Below, piece after piece: positions 32,199 through 41,788 of a stretch of 64,000 nucleotides of DNA (the stretch's first letter is position 1; every line of letters starts with the position of its first letter). The position numbers were made by a program, and so were the translations under genes. The notes under the pieces are model-generated. The model searched no databases. It saw only the letters and a list, made by a program, of their open reading frames with translations, and had not been told where the DNA came from. The DNA lies in NCBI GenBank assembly GCA_002702065.1, contig NZXX01000005.1, positions 62,001 through 126,000 of the forward strand. Reading direction: 5' to 3'. This DNA is from Anaerolineaceae bacterium. GTDB lineage: Bacteria > Chloroflexota > Anaerolineae > Aggregatilineales > Phototrophicaceae.

Positions 32199-33992
32199 AT
32201 GGCGAATCCTGCGTTTTTCCGGCCCGTGTTTGACGCACTGGCCACGAGCGGAGTGATTGGCGATCCGTCCGGAAAACCGGCGTACGCCTATCTCCGCGTA
32301 TCGGACAGCGACCAGGCGGAGGAGGGACGGTCCGGCCTGCCCCGCCAGATACAACATGTGCATGAAGCCGCGAAGCGGGACGGGTACAAGGTTCCGTGGG
32401 ATCTGGTCTTCGCCGACGACCATTCGGGTTTCGTGTTTGAGGACCGTCCCCAGCTATCTCAGCTTCGCAGCGAAATCCGTTCGCCCCGCCGCCGGGCGGA
32501 CGCTGTCATCATCGAGGAGCTGGACCGCCTGTCGCGCCATGCGGACTGGCACCAGGGTTTCCTGCTCGACGAGATGAGCAATAAGCAGATTACGGTGGTG
32601 TTCTGGCGCTCCTACAGCTCACGTATCGAGCGTTCCGTGATGGGGGCAGTGGCCCAGGAAAGCATGGAACAGCAGAAACAGCGCATGAAGGAGGGCAAAC
32701 TGCACAAGGCGCGCAGCGGACGGGTCACGGCCACCAGCCCGGCCTATGGCTACAAGCTGGTGGACTCCAACGGGGAGGAGGGGCTTGCGGCCCGCCGGGA
32801 CACCCACTATGCCACGCAGGATACGGAGTATCCGGTTGTGCGCCTCATGTACGAACGGGTGATCAGCGGCGATACGCTGCGCGGCATCGCCCATGACCTC
32901 GAGGAGGCGGGCATTCCCCCACCGAAGCAGTACCGGCACTGGGAACCGACACAGATACGCCTGATCATCCGCAACGAAGTCTACAAGGGTGACTTCTACG
33001 CCCATCGCTGGGAGCACCGGAAAGAGGATAGGCTGTCCGACGACGGCCTGACTGTCCGTACGGTCTCGCGCAAGGTTGAACGCCCCCGCGACGAGTGGAT
33101 ACATGTGCCCGTGCCCGCCATCGTCACCGAAGACGAATGGCACGCGGCCAACCGGATGCTCGATCAGAACCGCCGCATGGCGCGGCGCAATGCCCTCCAG
33201 CCCTATCTGCTTACGGGGCTCATTCGGTGTGCGGTATGCGGATATCGCTATAGCGGCAGCACCAGTCACCGTAACCATGGCAAGCCGCGCCCCCGGCCCT
33301 CGCGGGCCTACCGCTGCACGAATGCCGCCGCCCGCCCCCGCCATGTCATCGAGGAGGTCGGATGCGACAACGGCCAGCTGCTGTGCGACGTCCTCGATAC
33401 AGCGGTCTGGGGCATCCTCTGCGATGTCCTGCTGCAGCCCGCCGTGATGATCGAGACCATTGAGGCGGAAGCGACCGACGAGCGCAACACCCGGCTTCAG
33501 GAACAGATTGCGTACCTGGAGACAGCCATCACCGAGAAAGGAGACGACGACGAGCGGCTGTTCCGCGCCTACATGGCCAAGGTATTTGACGAGGAGGAAT
33601 ACGCAGAAAAGAGGAGAATGGTCACATCCGAACGAGAAAAGATGCATGAGGAGCGGGACCGGCTCAAGGGTCTGGTCATCACCCCGGAGCAGGTCGAAGC
33701 CCGCACACGCGAACTCCTCGCGTTTGCCGAGGAGATCAGGGCGGCGGCCCTTCCCATCGACCCGCCCTTCGCCCTGAAACAGAAGATCATCAAGATGCTG
33801 GTCAATGAAATCGTATTGCATGTACGGGACGGCTGGTTTGCCCTGGAAGGTGCGCTCAGCGGCGTCTATCCGCTAACGCCGCCGGAAACGCCCGGCAAGC
33901 TGCCTATTGTGAGTACCCGCATTGGCACGGATTCATCGCCGCCATCAGCAGAAAATTGGCCGGGAAAGTCAGGGTGCCGCTGGCCCGGCTGA
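32199..33992 (+). CDS. int: Large serine recombinase (integrase) of the element
   Basis: A 597-residue protein with the three parts of large serine integrases: a catalytic resolvase domain ([11 protein letters not shown] with the nucleophile Ser at about 35, [28 protein letters not shown]), a recombinase domain ([20 protein letters not shown]), and a zinc-ribbon domain with CAVC (about 345-348) and later cysteines plus a long coiled coil. It integrates the element between attP and attB. Its last ~27 codons run across the junction and are read from the antisense strand of comM, so its C-terminus must differ in the circular form. Confidence 0.95.
   Translation: MANPAFFRPVFDALATSGVIGDPSGKPAYAYLRVSDSDQAEEGRSGLPRQIQHVHEAAKRDGYKVPWDLVFADDHSGFVFEDRPQLSQLRSEIRSPRRRADAVIIEELDRLSRHADWHQGFLLDEMSNKQITVVFWRSYSSRIERSVMGAVAQESMEQQKQRMKEGKLHKARSGRVTATSPAYGYKLVDSNGEEGLAARRDTHYATQDTEYPVVRLMYERVISGDTLRGIAHDLEEAGIPPPKQYRHWEPTQIRLIIRNEVYKGDFYAHRWEHRKEDRLSDDGLTVRTVSRKVERPRDEWIHVPVPAIVTEDEWHAANRMLDQNRRMARRNALQPYLLTGLIRCAVCGYRYSGSTSHRNHGKPRPRPSRAYRCTNAAARPRHVIEEVGCDNGQLLCDVLDTAVWGILCDVLLQPAVMIETIEAEATDERNTRLQEQIAYLETAITEKGDDDERLFRAYMAKVFDEEEYAEKRRMVTSEREKMHEERDRLKGLVITPEQVEARTRELLAFAEEIRAAALPIDPPFALKQKIIKMLVNEIVLHVRDGWFALEGALSGVYPLTPPETPGKLPIVSTRIGTDSSPPSAENWPGKSGCRWPG
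33900..33935. other. Right attachment junction of the element in comM
   Basis: Read on the reverse strand, comM is normal up to the codons for Met-Asn-Pro-Cys-Gln-Cys-Gly-Tyr (GCGATGAATCCGTGCCAATG then CGGGTA), then leaves the family consensus and stops in three codons. The crossover should therefore lie within or next to the CCAATGCGGGTA segment. Exact core bases need the other junction. Confidence 0.75.
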
Positions 33993-34989
33993 TCGTCACG
34001 ATCTTGTCTTCCACCGGCTGCCGCAGCACTTCCAGCGTCTTTTGCCCAAACTCCGGCAGTTCGTCCAAAAAGAGCACGCCGCGATGTGCCAGACTGATCT
34101 CGCCCGGCTTGGGCACGGTGCCTCCACCGACCAGACCCGCTTGCGAAATCGTATGATGCGGTGCCCGAAAAGGCCGGTGGCGCATCAATGGCTCATCACT
34201 GTGCAGCATATCCGCAACCGAATAAATCCGGGTCGTCTCCAATGCCTCAGCCATCGTCAGTGGTGGCAGAATGCCCGGCATGGCCCGCGCACACAACGAC
34301 TTGCCCGCGCCCGGTGGCCCCTGAAGAATGACATTATGGTTGCCCGCCGCCGCGATTTCCAGCGCCCGCTTGACATGGTGTTGGCCCTTGATGTCCGCAA
34401 AATCGACCAGACCATCCGGCATGGGCAATTCATCCAGCGCCACCTGCGCCATTCTGTAGGGCGAGATCGTGTTCAACCCGTACAGATGCTCCACAAGCTG
34501 TCCCAGCGTCGCCACCGGAATCACCTCGATACCTTCAACCAGCGCCGCTTCGGCAGCATCATCAAGCGGCACATACACCTGCTCGAAGCCTTCGCGCAAC
34601 GCCGTATGCGCCATCGGCATCACCCCTTTCACGTGCCGGACGCTGCCATCAAGCGACAATTCACCGATAAACACCGTATTTTCCAAAGCCGCCAGCGGAA
34701 CCTGATCGGTAGAAGCCAGCACACCCACCGCGATTGCCAGATCGTAGGCCGGGCCATGTTTGGGCAAATCCGCCGGAGACAGATTGACGACATATCCTTT
34801 ATTCGGAAATTGCAGACCACTGTTCTTGATGGCTGCCCGCACGCGCTCCCGGCTTTCCCGTACTGCCGAACCGGGCAGGCCCACGAGGGAGAAGACGGGG
34901 AGCTGAGCGCGGGGATTAAAATCGGTTTCCACTTCAACAATGCACCCATCGAGACCAACAACGGCGCAGGCATGGGCAATGGCAAGCAT
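33904..34989 (-). pseudogene. comM: comM (yifB) Mg-chelatase-like ATPase, disrupted by the element
   Basis: About 361 residues of a normally ~500-residue protein. The N-terminal Lon-protease-like domain ([43 protein letters not shown]) and the AAA+ core (Walker [19 protein letters not shown], Walker [12 protein letters not shown]) are intact. Sequence stops after [10 protein letters not shown] with a three-codon tail from the element; the sensor/arginine-finger and C-terminal part are missing. ComM is a branch-migration helicase aiding natural transformation, so the host has probably lost this function. Start ATG 34989 follows AGGATT; GTG 34995 is also possible. Confidence 0.92.
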
Positions 34990-34995
34990 AAACAC

Positions 34996-35272
34996 AATCC
35001 TGACTGTGAAGATATGGCTTCAGTATAGCGGCCTTTTGGTTGATGCACCCTGTAGACTGCAGCGACGATTAATTGTGATGTCAGAATACTGGTTGCAACT
35101 CAACGAATAACCATATATATTCACCATATTATTGACTATGCGATCAAAAAGTTACAATACTGTAATTTGCCCATGATGTTATGCAGAATTTTTAATATTT
35201 GTTACAATAGACTAACCATATCCGAATGATTTTCTATCGGTATGGTAACTCGGAGGCGATTGGAGAGATGTT
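34996..35272 (+). promoter_or_regulatory. AT-rich intergenic region with promoter-like motifs
   Basis: An unusually AT-rich stretch separates divergent comM and the TIR-NACHT-HEAT gene. TTGACT (35132-35137) and TACAAT (35153-35158) are 15 bases apart, a little short for a sigma-70 promoter; a second TACAAT lies at about 35203. GGAGAGATG just before the GTG start is the ribosome-binding site. No gene is seen here. Confidence 0.4.
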
Positions 35273-38200
35273 GTGAGCGAGCGCAGACATATTTTTCTGA
35301 GCTATCGCAGCACCGAGGCGGATTTTGCCCTCAAGCTAGCCGCTGATCTCAAAAACGCCGGCGTCAACCTGTGGATGGATCGACTGGATATTAAGCCCGG
35401 CGATGATTGGCGGCGATCACTGGAACGTGCGGTGTATAGCTGCGCGGCGCTGATCTCTGTCCTCAGCCCTGCATATGTCTCATCCAAATATTGCCAGCGC
35501 GAATTGGCCCGTGCGGATCGTCTGAGCCGCCCCATTTTTCCGGTCTTGCTCGGCACCATTGCCGAAGCAGACTGGCCCCTGGAAATCGAACGACAGCAGT
35601 ACATCGACTTCAGCAACTGGGAAGATAAGGAAGCCTATCAGGAGCAGCTGGCCCGGCTGGTGAATATCCTCAAAGAGAAATTCGCCGCCCAGATCAGCGT
35701 GATCCCCGACCCGGAAACGCAATATCTCACCAACATGGCCGCCGCCATGGAGACGCAAAAAGGGTTGGCCGAATATCTGGAATTTTCAACCGAGGCCGAG
35801 AAGTGGGTCAACCGGGAGATGATCCGCCCGGAACCCCATTCCATTAAGTTCTGGACCAGTCACACCACGTTTACGCTGCTGCAACCCTCGTCGATTGACG
35901 GGCACTTTCATAAGCGGTTGTTCACCGAAATAGACGAAATTCTGGAGAAGCACCCACGTGTGGTCCTCACAGGCGGCCCCGGCAGCGGCAAGACCACCAC
36001 GCTGCTGCGGTTGGCGCTGGACGCCATTTATACGCATCAGGCCGCGACCGAGAAGCCACCCCTGCCCCTGCTGCTGGACCTCGTGACGTGGGATGATCAT
36101 GTCAGCCTTGATCATTTCATCCGGTCCAACTGGCGGCTTGATACAGATCCCATCAAACTGATGGCACGCGGGGACATCATCCTGTTTCTTGACGGCCTCA
36201 ATGAAATGGCAGGGGCCTATACCCGCAAAATCGAAATGCTGCGGGCCTGGATCGAATCCGAAAATGGGCCAAAGCGCGTCATCGTCACATGCCGGACTGC
36301 GGATTACAACGAGACGCTCAATCTGCATCTGCCACGCGTGCAGATCAATGATATGGACCGCCCCCACATCGAGGAATTTGCCATCAATTATCTGGGCGAA
36401 GAACTGTCCCAGATTTTTCTGACGCAGATATTGCCACGCCACCCCTGGGATGAGCAGCACAAACAATACCTGTTGCAGCTGGCACGCAACCCGTTCCTGC
36501 TCAGCGCCCTGATCCTGATTCACAAAAGCTCGGCCTATGGCGAAGTGCCGGAAAATCTCGGCATTCTGCTGCGGCGGTTGGTCGCCGAAATCTGGGAGCG
36601 CGAACACCCGCAGCCAGGCATGCCAGCAACGTCCTTTGAAGAACTCGAAATGGCGTTATCCGACCTGGCCTATGCCATGATTGAGGATGAGACCGGCATC
36701 TATGTCCCCTATAACTTCGCTCTGGAAAACATGGGCAGCGAGGCTCTGCTGAAGGCAGCGCGCCAGACCGGTTTTGTGGAAATCCGTGCGAGCATGGTAC
36801 GGTTTTCCCAGCAGGTGCTTCAGGATTATTTCGCAGCCCTCGTCCTGTCCCGCACGGACCCGGATTCGCGCATTCCCCTGCCCCAGATTGGCAGCGGTGG
36901 CGAGTACATTCCCGGCAGATGGGATCGTTCGGTCGTCATTTATTCCGGCCTTGCCTACAACACCGATGAAACCCTGCTGGGCATCGCACGCACCAATCCG
37001 TTTCTGGCGCTGGAATGTATCGCGTCAGGGATCAATGCGTCCGATCATACGGTCGAACCCATTATCGGCAAGCTGATCCACATGGGGAATACGCCGGAAA
37101 ACGATGCCAGGGTCGCAACCGCCAGCATTCTGGCACACATTAATCAGGAAATGGCACTGCCTATTCTGATGCAAGCCATGCGAGAAGGCCGGTGGGATGT
37201 CCGCTGGGCCGCCACACTCGCGCTGCAAGACATGGATGTTCCCCTGCTGCCCGGTCTGACAGACACATTGTGGGAACTGGAACACGATATTCAGGACGCG
37301 ACCGACAGCGCCATCCGCTACCTCGGCCCCAGCGCGCTGCCTACCCTGCTGAAACTGCTCAACAGCGACAACTGGAAGATGCGGCGCAGCGCGGCCTGGG
37401 CACTCGGTCGGGTGCGAGATGAAGCGGCAGTGCCGGGGTTAGTACAGGCCCTGCATGATGAAGACAATCTGGTTGGCGCAGAAGCTGCTATCTCATTGGG
37501 TTACATCAAGGACGACTCCGCCATTCCCTGGCTGAGCGATACCCTGCGTCATGCCAACTGGCGTGTACGCCGCGCCGCCGCCCAATCGCTGAGCGCAATC
37601 GGCAGTCTCGCTATTGAGCCGCTTCTCCAGGTACTGGAAGATGCGGAAGACGATGTTCGCAGGCTGGCCATCGATGCGCTGAAGGAAATTAATGACGCGG
37701 CGATTGACGATATTTTGCTGGATACAACCCATGACCCCAACGCCGAAGTGCGCGCCGCCGCCATTGATGCGCTGCGGGGCCGTGAGGACAGCCGTATCGT
37801 CCACCGTCTCATCGAATGTCTGTCTGACCAGACGCGCATTAAATGGAACCGAAAACGAATTTGCGATATTGCGGCACAGGTACTTGACACCTTTCATGCC
37901 CCGGAAGCCAGGGCTGCAATGGAACAATGGCAGAAAGATGAGGGGGATTTTCAATTGGCGCCCAAACAGAAAGCAGTACCCACCAAATCACCTTTGTCAA
38001 AAGAGACGGCTTCGACCGCCAGAGATCGTCTCATGCGCATCAAGCAAACGACCGATACAGATGCGCCCCACGCCCAGGCACTGGAAGCCACCTATGATGA
38101 GGACTGGCAGAAGCGGCGCGACGCAGTCGTGTCACTGCGCCAGGTCAATGTGCCCATCGTCACCCTGCGCCTCATGGGGCTGCTGGAAGACGAACAACCT

Positions 38201-39436
38201 GAGGTGCGGTTGGCCGCTGTCGAAACCCTGGCGACGATCAACGACAGCCAGGCCCACGAAACACTGATTAAGGCCCTGCGCGATAACAATGTCGAGGTCG
38301 CAAAGGCCGCCGCTGCCAGCCTCAAAGCCATCGGGCAGCCGGTCATTCCGCTGCTGGCAAAGCTGCTATCGGACCCGGCACTCATCGTCCGGGCCAGGGT
38401 GATCGACCTGCTGGGGAAAATTGGTGATTCTGCCGCCCTTGCCCACCTCACGCCGTTACTCGCCAGCACCGACCAGATGCTGCTGAATGGCACGTCAATC
38501 CGCGACATGGCCGCCAGCGCAATCAAGGCGATCAACGCGGCCCAACCGGGTGCACCATCGCCTGCGCCGGCAACCACCCCACCGCCCCCGGCACCAGCAC
38601 CGGTTGCAGCAGATGTTCCGGAAAATCAGCCGGAAAAGCCCGCGCCCGTACCCGCACCGGATGAACCGACCGCTGTTGGACAGCGACGCGATATTCTGTC
38701 CGAACTTTTGGCAGCCCTTCATGGTTCGGATTGGGGCGACCGAGAGGACGCGGCCAAGGCCCTGCGCGAATATGCCAGAACGCTTCATGGCACACGCGAC
38801 GAACACATCGTCAAACTGCTCACAGAGGCGCTGCGCGATCAGGACTGGGTGGTTCGCTGGGCTGCCGCCGAAGCACTGGCCTGGGTGGGCGACCCGGCTT
38901 CTATACCCATGCTGATCAAGGCGCTGGACGACCGCTACTGGATGGTCCGTATTGCGGTTATCCGGGCGCTGCTCGAAATTGGCGATTCGTCCGCCGCGCA
39001 AAGCCTGTCCAAACTGCTGTCCGACCGGCATGGTGCCGTGCGCGAAGCCGCTGCCGAAGCCCTGGGCGCACTTGGCGATCCGGGCTCGGTGACCTACCTG
39101 TCCATCGCCCTGTCGGATAAAGAACCGCTGGTCCGGCTCGCTTCTACGGTGGCACTGGGGCAGATTTCCAGCAACACGGTTATTCAGCCCCTGCTGAAAG
39201 CAGTCAACGACGAAGACAGCCATACACGCTGGGCCGCTGTCCAGGCCCTTGGCCAGGTTGCCGGGGCGGAGGCGGTGCCGGAGTTGATCAAAAGGCTGGG
39301 TGATGAGCAAGGGCCGTACTGGGAGGATGACAAAATCTGCGATCTCGCTGCGGAGGCGCTGCTGCGTATCGGGACCCCCGATGCCCAGTCCGCGGTTCAA
39401 AAGTGGAAAGCGCAGCAGGTCACAACAGATCAGTAA
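35273..39436 (+). CDS. TIR-NACHT-HEAT protein (1,387 aa), STAND-type immune sensor
   Basis: The TIR domain (residues 1-~145) has IFLSYRSTEADFA, WMDRLDIKPGDDW and SSKYCQRE with the probable NADase glutamate Glu77. A NACHT NTPase follows: Walker A GGPGSGKTT (234-242), Walker B DIILFLDGLNEM (about 301-312) and sensor VIVTCRTADY. From ~590 onward are HEAT/PBS-lyase repeats (for example DWVVRWAAAEALAWVGDPAS) in two blocks split by a ~45-residue Pro/Ala-rich hinge near 1090-1135. In related systems the repeats sense an invader and the TIR then depletes NAD+. GTG start with GGAGAG upstream. It lies on the chromosomal side of the insertion. Confidence 0.88.
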   Translation: MSERRHIFLSYRSTEADFALKLAADLKNAGVNLWMDRLDIKPGDDWRRSLERAVYSCAALISVLSPAYVSSKYCQRELARADRLSRPIFPVLLGTIAEADWPLEIERQQYIDFSNWEDKEAYQEQLARLVNILKEKFAAQISVIPDPETQYLTNMAAAMETQKGLAEYLEFSTEAEKWVNREMIRPEPHSIKFWTSHTTFTLLQPSSIDGHFHKRLFTEIDEILEKHPRVVLTGGPGSGKTTTLLRLALDAIYTHQAATEKPPLPLLLDLVTWDDHVSLDHFIRSNWRLDTDPIKLMARGDIILFLDGLNEMAGAYTRKIEMLRAWIESENGPKRVIVTCRTADYNETLNLHLPRVQINDMDRPHIEEFAINYLGEELSQIFLTQILPRHPWDEQHKQYLLQLARNPFLLSALILIHKSSAYGEVPENLGILLRRLVAEIWEREHPQPGMPATSFEELEMALSDLAYAMIEDETGIYVPYNFALENMGSEALLKAARQTGFVEIRASMVRFSQQVLQDYFAALVLSRTDPDSRIPLPQIGSGGEYIPGRWDRSVVIYSGLAYNTDETLLGIARTNPFLALECIASGINASDHTVEPIIGKLIHMGNTPENDARVATASILAHINQEMALPILMQAMREGRWDVRWAATLALQDMDVPLLPGLTDTLWELEHDIQDATDSAIRYLGPSALPTLLKLLNSDNWKMRRSAAWALGRVRDEAAVPGLVQALHDEDNLVGAEAAISLGYIKDDSAIPWLSDTLRHANWRVRRAAAQSLSAIGSLAIEPLLQVLEDAEDDVRRLAIDALKEINDAAIDDILLDTTHDPNAEVRAAAIDALRGREDSRIVHRLIECLSDQTRIKWNRKRICDIAAQVLDTFHAPEARAAMEQWQKDEGDFQLAPKQKAVPTKSPLSKETASTARDRLMRIKQTTDTDAPHAQALEATYDEDWQKRRDAVVSLRQVNVPIVTLRLMGLLEDEQPEVRLAAVETLATINDSQAHETLIKALRDNNVEVAKAAAASLKAIGQPVIPLLAKLLSDPALIVRARVIDLLGKIGDSAALAHLTPLLASTDQMLLNGTSIRDMAASAIKAINAAQPGAPSPAPATTPPPPAPAPVAADVPENQPEKPAPVPAPDEPTAVGQRRDILSELLAALHGSDWGDREDAAKALREYARTLHGTRDEHIVKLLTEALRDQDWVVRWAAAEALAWVGDPASIPMLIKALDDRYWMVRIAVIRALLEIGDSSAAQSLSKLLSDRHGAVREAAAEALGALGDPGSVTYLSIALSDKEPLVRLASTVALGQISSNTVIQPLLKAVNDEDSHTRWAAVQALGQVAGAEAVPELIKRLGDEQGPYWEDDKICDLAAEALLRIGTPDAQSAVQKWKAQQVTTDQ

Positions 39437-39506
39437 GCGGCAGAGATCTGCTGCCGGCAGACTCCCAAAAACTTCTGAATTCTGAGACCACCGGACATTA
39501 AGTTAC

Positions 39507-39535
39507 TTGGTTAGGGAGGGCGTTCTGGCTACAAT
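39507..39535 (+). promoter_or_regulatory. Promoter upstream of the TIR-FGE gene
   Basis: TTGGTT (39507-39512) and TACAAT (39530-39535) are separated by exactly 17 bases, a good sigma-70 spacing, giving a ~130-base leader before the TIR-FGE start. No gene is seen in 39437-39672. Confidence 0.55.
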
Positions 39536-39672
39536 ACGAACACGGGGACCAAATGAATAGCGACGTGGTTGTACAACGTGCCAGCAAATGCTGAGCGCTC
39601 CGTCTGGCAAAATGGCAACCAAGAATCCATGGGGGGATGGCGGATGTGTATCATAGTGAGCTGTGACATCCG

Positions 39673-41268
39673 ATGAAATTATTTATTAGTTATGCACGTG
39701 TGGATAAGCCCTACTGCATTCAGATCGTCAACACCCTTGACGCTCATGAAACGTGGTACGATCAGCGTCTTCATGCTGGCCAGAACTGGTGGAAAGAAAT
39801 CCTCCGGCGGCTGGATTGGTGTGAAGGTTTCGTCTATCTTCTGTCACCGGAATCCATTCAATCGGAGTATTGCCGCAAAGAGTATGAACTGGCGCGTAAA
39901 CTGGGGCGCCACATCTTCCCGGTACTCATCCACGCCGATACCAAGATCCCGGACGACCTGAGCGATCTGCACTATATCGACTTCAGCACCGGCCTGAACG
40001 CCGAGACCGTCAAAGCCCTGCTCAACTCCATTTATCTGGCCGCCCATTCGCAACCCCCGGCACCCGCAGAAGCCGCAGCCCTTACCGCCGCTTCGGTCAA
40101 ACCACCCGACATCGACCCGGTTGCCGCCATCGGCGCTGCGACCGAAGCGATGGAAAAGGGTCAGTTCGATCATGCGGTCTTTTTGCTCAAGCGTGCCCAG
40201 GCCAGCGGCCTCAAGTCGCGCTTTATCAATATTGACAAGCTGCTGGCGGAAGCTGAAAAAGGGTTGCAGCGCCAGACCTATTTGCGCGAAGCCAAACGCG
40301 AGTACGATCAGATCGCGCCAGTGGTCAAATTGTCCATGACCAGAAAGCTGGGCTGCGAGGCGTTTGAGGCATTCCGGAAAGACTTTCCGGATTATGACCC
40401 GGACAAGCTCAGCGAACTATGCGGTGGCGGCGAAAAAGTAGCTGCATCAGCACCGCCTGCCCAACCCACCGAACCACCGCCGAAGCCGCCTTCACCGAAT
40501 TTCAACCTGCCCCAACTGGAGTGGTGTGATATTCCCGCCGGTACGGTCGAGATCACCCCATCCAATGTCGCCGGGCCACAAGAACCTAAGCAGGTTAACG
40601 TGGCAGCATTCAAGATCAGCCGCTATCCAATCACCAACGCCCAGTACCGCGTTTTTCTCGATGATCCAAATGGCTATGCGAACCCGAAATGGTGGCAGTT
40701 CTCGCCAGAGGCCCAGCAGTGGCGCGAACGGAACCCGGAAGCGCACCCACCCGCCTTTCGCGGCGATGAACGCCCGCGTGAGCGTGTCAACTGGTATGAT
40801 GCGATGGCCTTTTGCCGGTGGCTGAGTACACGCCTCGATATGTCCATCTGTCTGCCCGACGATACACAGTGGATTCGGGCGGCGCAGGGCGACAGCAAAC
40901 GCAAATATCCGTGGGGCGATATCTACGACAAGAATCGCTGCAACACCCGCGAGAGCGAAGTCAAAATGACCACCTTCGTCATGCGTTACCCGGATGGTGT
41001 CAGTCCGTATGGGGTCTATGACATGTCAGGTAATGTGTGGGAATGGTGCATGGACGAGCAAACGACCACCGAGTCGGGTGATTCGGTCATCGAAAATGGT
41101 GCAATCCCGAAACGACTGGTGCATGGTGGCTCATACATCAGCCCGCATCTGCGCGCCGAGATCAACTTTCACTACTATCTCGACCCGCACAGCTTCCACA
41201 GCACCATCGGCTTCCGGATTGTGGCGAACAGTAAGCCTTCACCGTCGGTGCCATCAGGCAGCAGCTAG
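39673..41268 (+). CDS. TIR-FGE (SUMF1-fold) protein (531 aa)
   Basis: An N-terminal TIR domain (MKLFISYARVDKPY, WYDQRLHAGQNWW, SEYCRKE with Glu70) is followed by a ~110-residue helical linker, a Pro-rich hinge (near 258-275), and a formylglycine-generating-enzyme-like domain from ~285 to 522 (FKISRYPITNAQYRVFLDD, RERVNWYDAMAFCRWLS, CLPDDTQWIRAAQG, PYGVYDMSGNVWEWC, LVHGGSYIS, TIGFRIV). The paired catalytic cysteines of true FGE, expected between GGSY and GFR, are absent, so this is probably a C-lectin-like binding module that triggers the TIR. It follows the TIR-NACHT-HEAT gene by 236 bases with its own promoter. Confidence 0.88.
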   Translation: MKLFISYARVDKPYCIQIVNTLDAHETWYDQRLHAGQNWWKEILRRLDWCEGFVYLLSPESIQSEYCRKEYELARKLGRHIFPVLIHADTKIPDDLSDLHYIDFSTGLNAETVKALLNSIYLAAHSQPPAPAEAAALTAASVKPPDIDPVAAIGAATEAMEKGQFDHAVFLLKRAQASGLKSRFINIDKLLAEAEKGLQRQTYLREAKREYDQIAPVVKLSMTRKLGCEAFEAFRKDFPDYDPDKLSELCGGGEKVAASAPPAQPTEPPPKPPSPNFNLPQLEWCDIPAGTVEITPSNVAGPQEPKQVNVAAFKISRYPITNAQYRVFLDDPNGYANPKWWQFSPEAQQWRERNPEAHPPAFRGDERPRERVNWYDAMAFCRWLSTRLDMSICLPDDTQWIRAAQGDSKRKYPWGDIYDKNRCNTRESEVKMTTFVMRYPDGVSPYGVYDMSGNVWEWCMDEQTTTESGDSVIENGAIPKRLVHGGSYISPHLRAEINFHYYLDPHSFHSTIGFRIVANSKPSPSVPSGSS

Positions 41269-41711
41269 AGCGTGTCCTGCGACTTCATCCCGATGACTTT
41301 GGCCCGATACGCCTCAGTCGCAGCGACCGCGTCCGGCGTGCCCACATAGAGCAGGCTGTGATAGGCCTGGCCAGCGACAAGGACATTAAATTGGCCGTTG
41401 TTGTCCAGGTCCAGGGTGCGGATCAGAGCAGGGACAATCCGTTCACCCAGGTCATAGGCGGAAACCGAGTTGGCGAGTCCGCCCAGGGCCCACGCGGCAC
41501 GCTTGCGCACCTCTGGCTGATTGGGGTCGGCCAGAGCGTCCAGCAGAGCGTTGAGTGCTTCGCGTGTTACCAGTGAGTTCCCCGGTTTGACGAGGTGCGC
41601 CAGGCAGATGGTCGCGTGCCGTCCCTGATCGCCGGGCAGCGCCAGATGCTGTCGCAGCGACATCACCTGTTTCAGTTGAACATCTCGCATACCGTTGGTC
41701 ACGACGGCCAC
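41265..41711 (-). CDS. Small HEAT-repeat protein (148 aa)
   Basis: It contains two or three HEAT-like units (REALNALLDALADPNQPEVR, then KRAAWALGGLAN). This resembles the repeats of the TIR-NACHT-HEAT protein but is a separate gene, convergent with the TIR-FGE gene and overlapping it by 4 bases. No enzymatic domain is seen. It could be a stand-alone adaptor or an ordinary chromosomal HEAT protein. Confidence 0.65.
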   Translation of the reverse strand: MAVVTNGMRDVQLKQVMSLRQHLALPGDQGRHATICLAHLVKPGNSLVTREALNALLDALADPNQPEVRKRAAWALGGLANSVSAYDLGERIVPALIRTLDLDNNGQFNVLVAGQAYHSLLYVGTPDAVAATEAYRAKVIGMKSQDTL

Positions 41712-41788
41712 CTCTAACTTTTCTTGCTATAGTATAAACCTATACGACCTGTAACCGCCACCACCTGCGGACGTCGGTCTGAAGATTG

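Larger units (their letters stand above)
1..33930. mobile_element. Integrated plasmid-like element inserted in comM (left end outside the window)
   Basis: The right boundary is seen directly. comM (reverse strand) reads normally to its Met-Asn-Pro-Cys-x-Cys-Gly-Tyr motif and then stops within three codons, exactly where the large serine recombinase gene ends. The element carries an integrase, a possible directionality factor, a RepA-type initiator, iterons and a toxin-antitoxin pair, so it probably can exist as a circle. The C-terminal third of comM is not in the window, so the left end lies upstream of position 1 and the element exceeds 33.9 kb. Only a possible trace of conjugation genes is seen, at the far left edge. 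Base composition is patchy: GC-rich backbone blocks (about 2.9-6.7, 12.3-17.1 and 28.4-33.9 kb) alternate with more AT-rich defence genes. Confidence 0.85.

Noticed and set aside
32619..33821. 400-codon reverse frame opposite the serine integrase
   Set aside because: It is entirely antisense to conserved integrase domains and shows no family motif.
33900..33935. tRNA gene as integration target
   Set aside because: The junction lies in the comM coding sequence; no tRNA-like cloverleaf is seen near it.
33922..35028. 368-codon forward frame across comM
   Set aside because: It is antisense to the AAA+ core of comM and has an Arg/His/Gln-rich shadow composition.
39673..41268. Diversity-generating retroelement linked to the FGE domain
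   Set aside because: No reverse transcriptase or template repeat is visible in the window.
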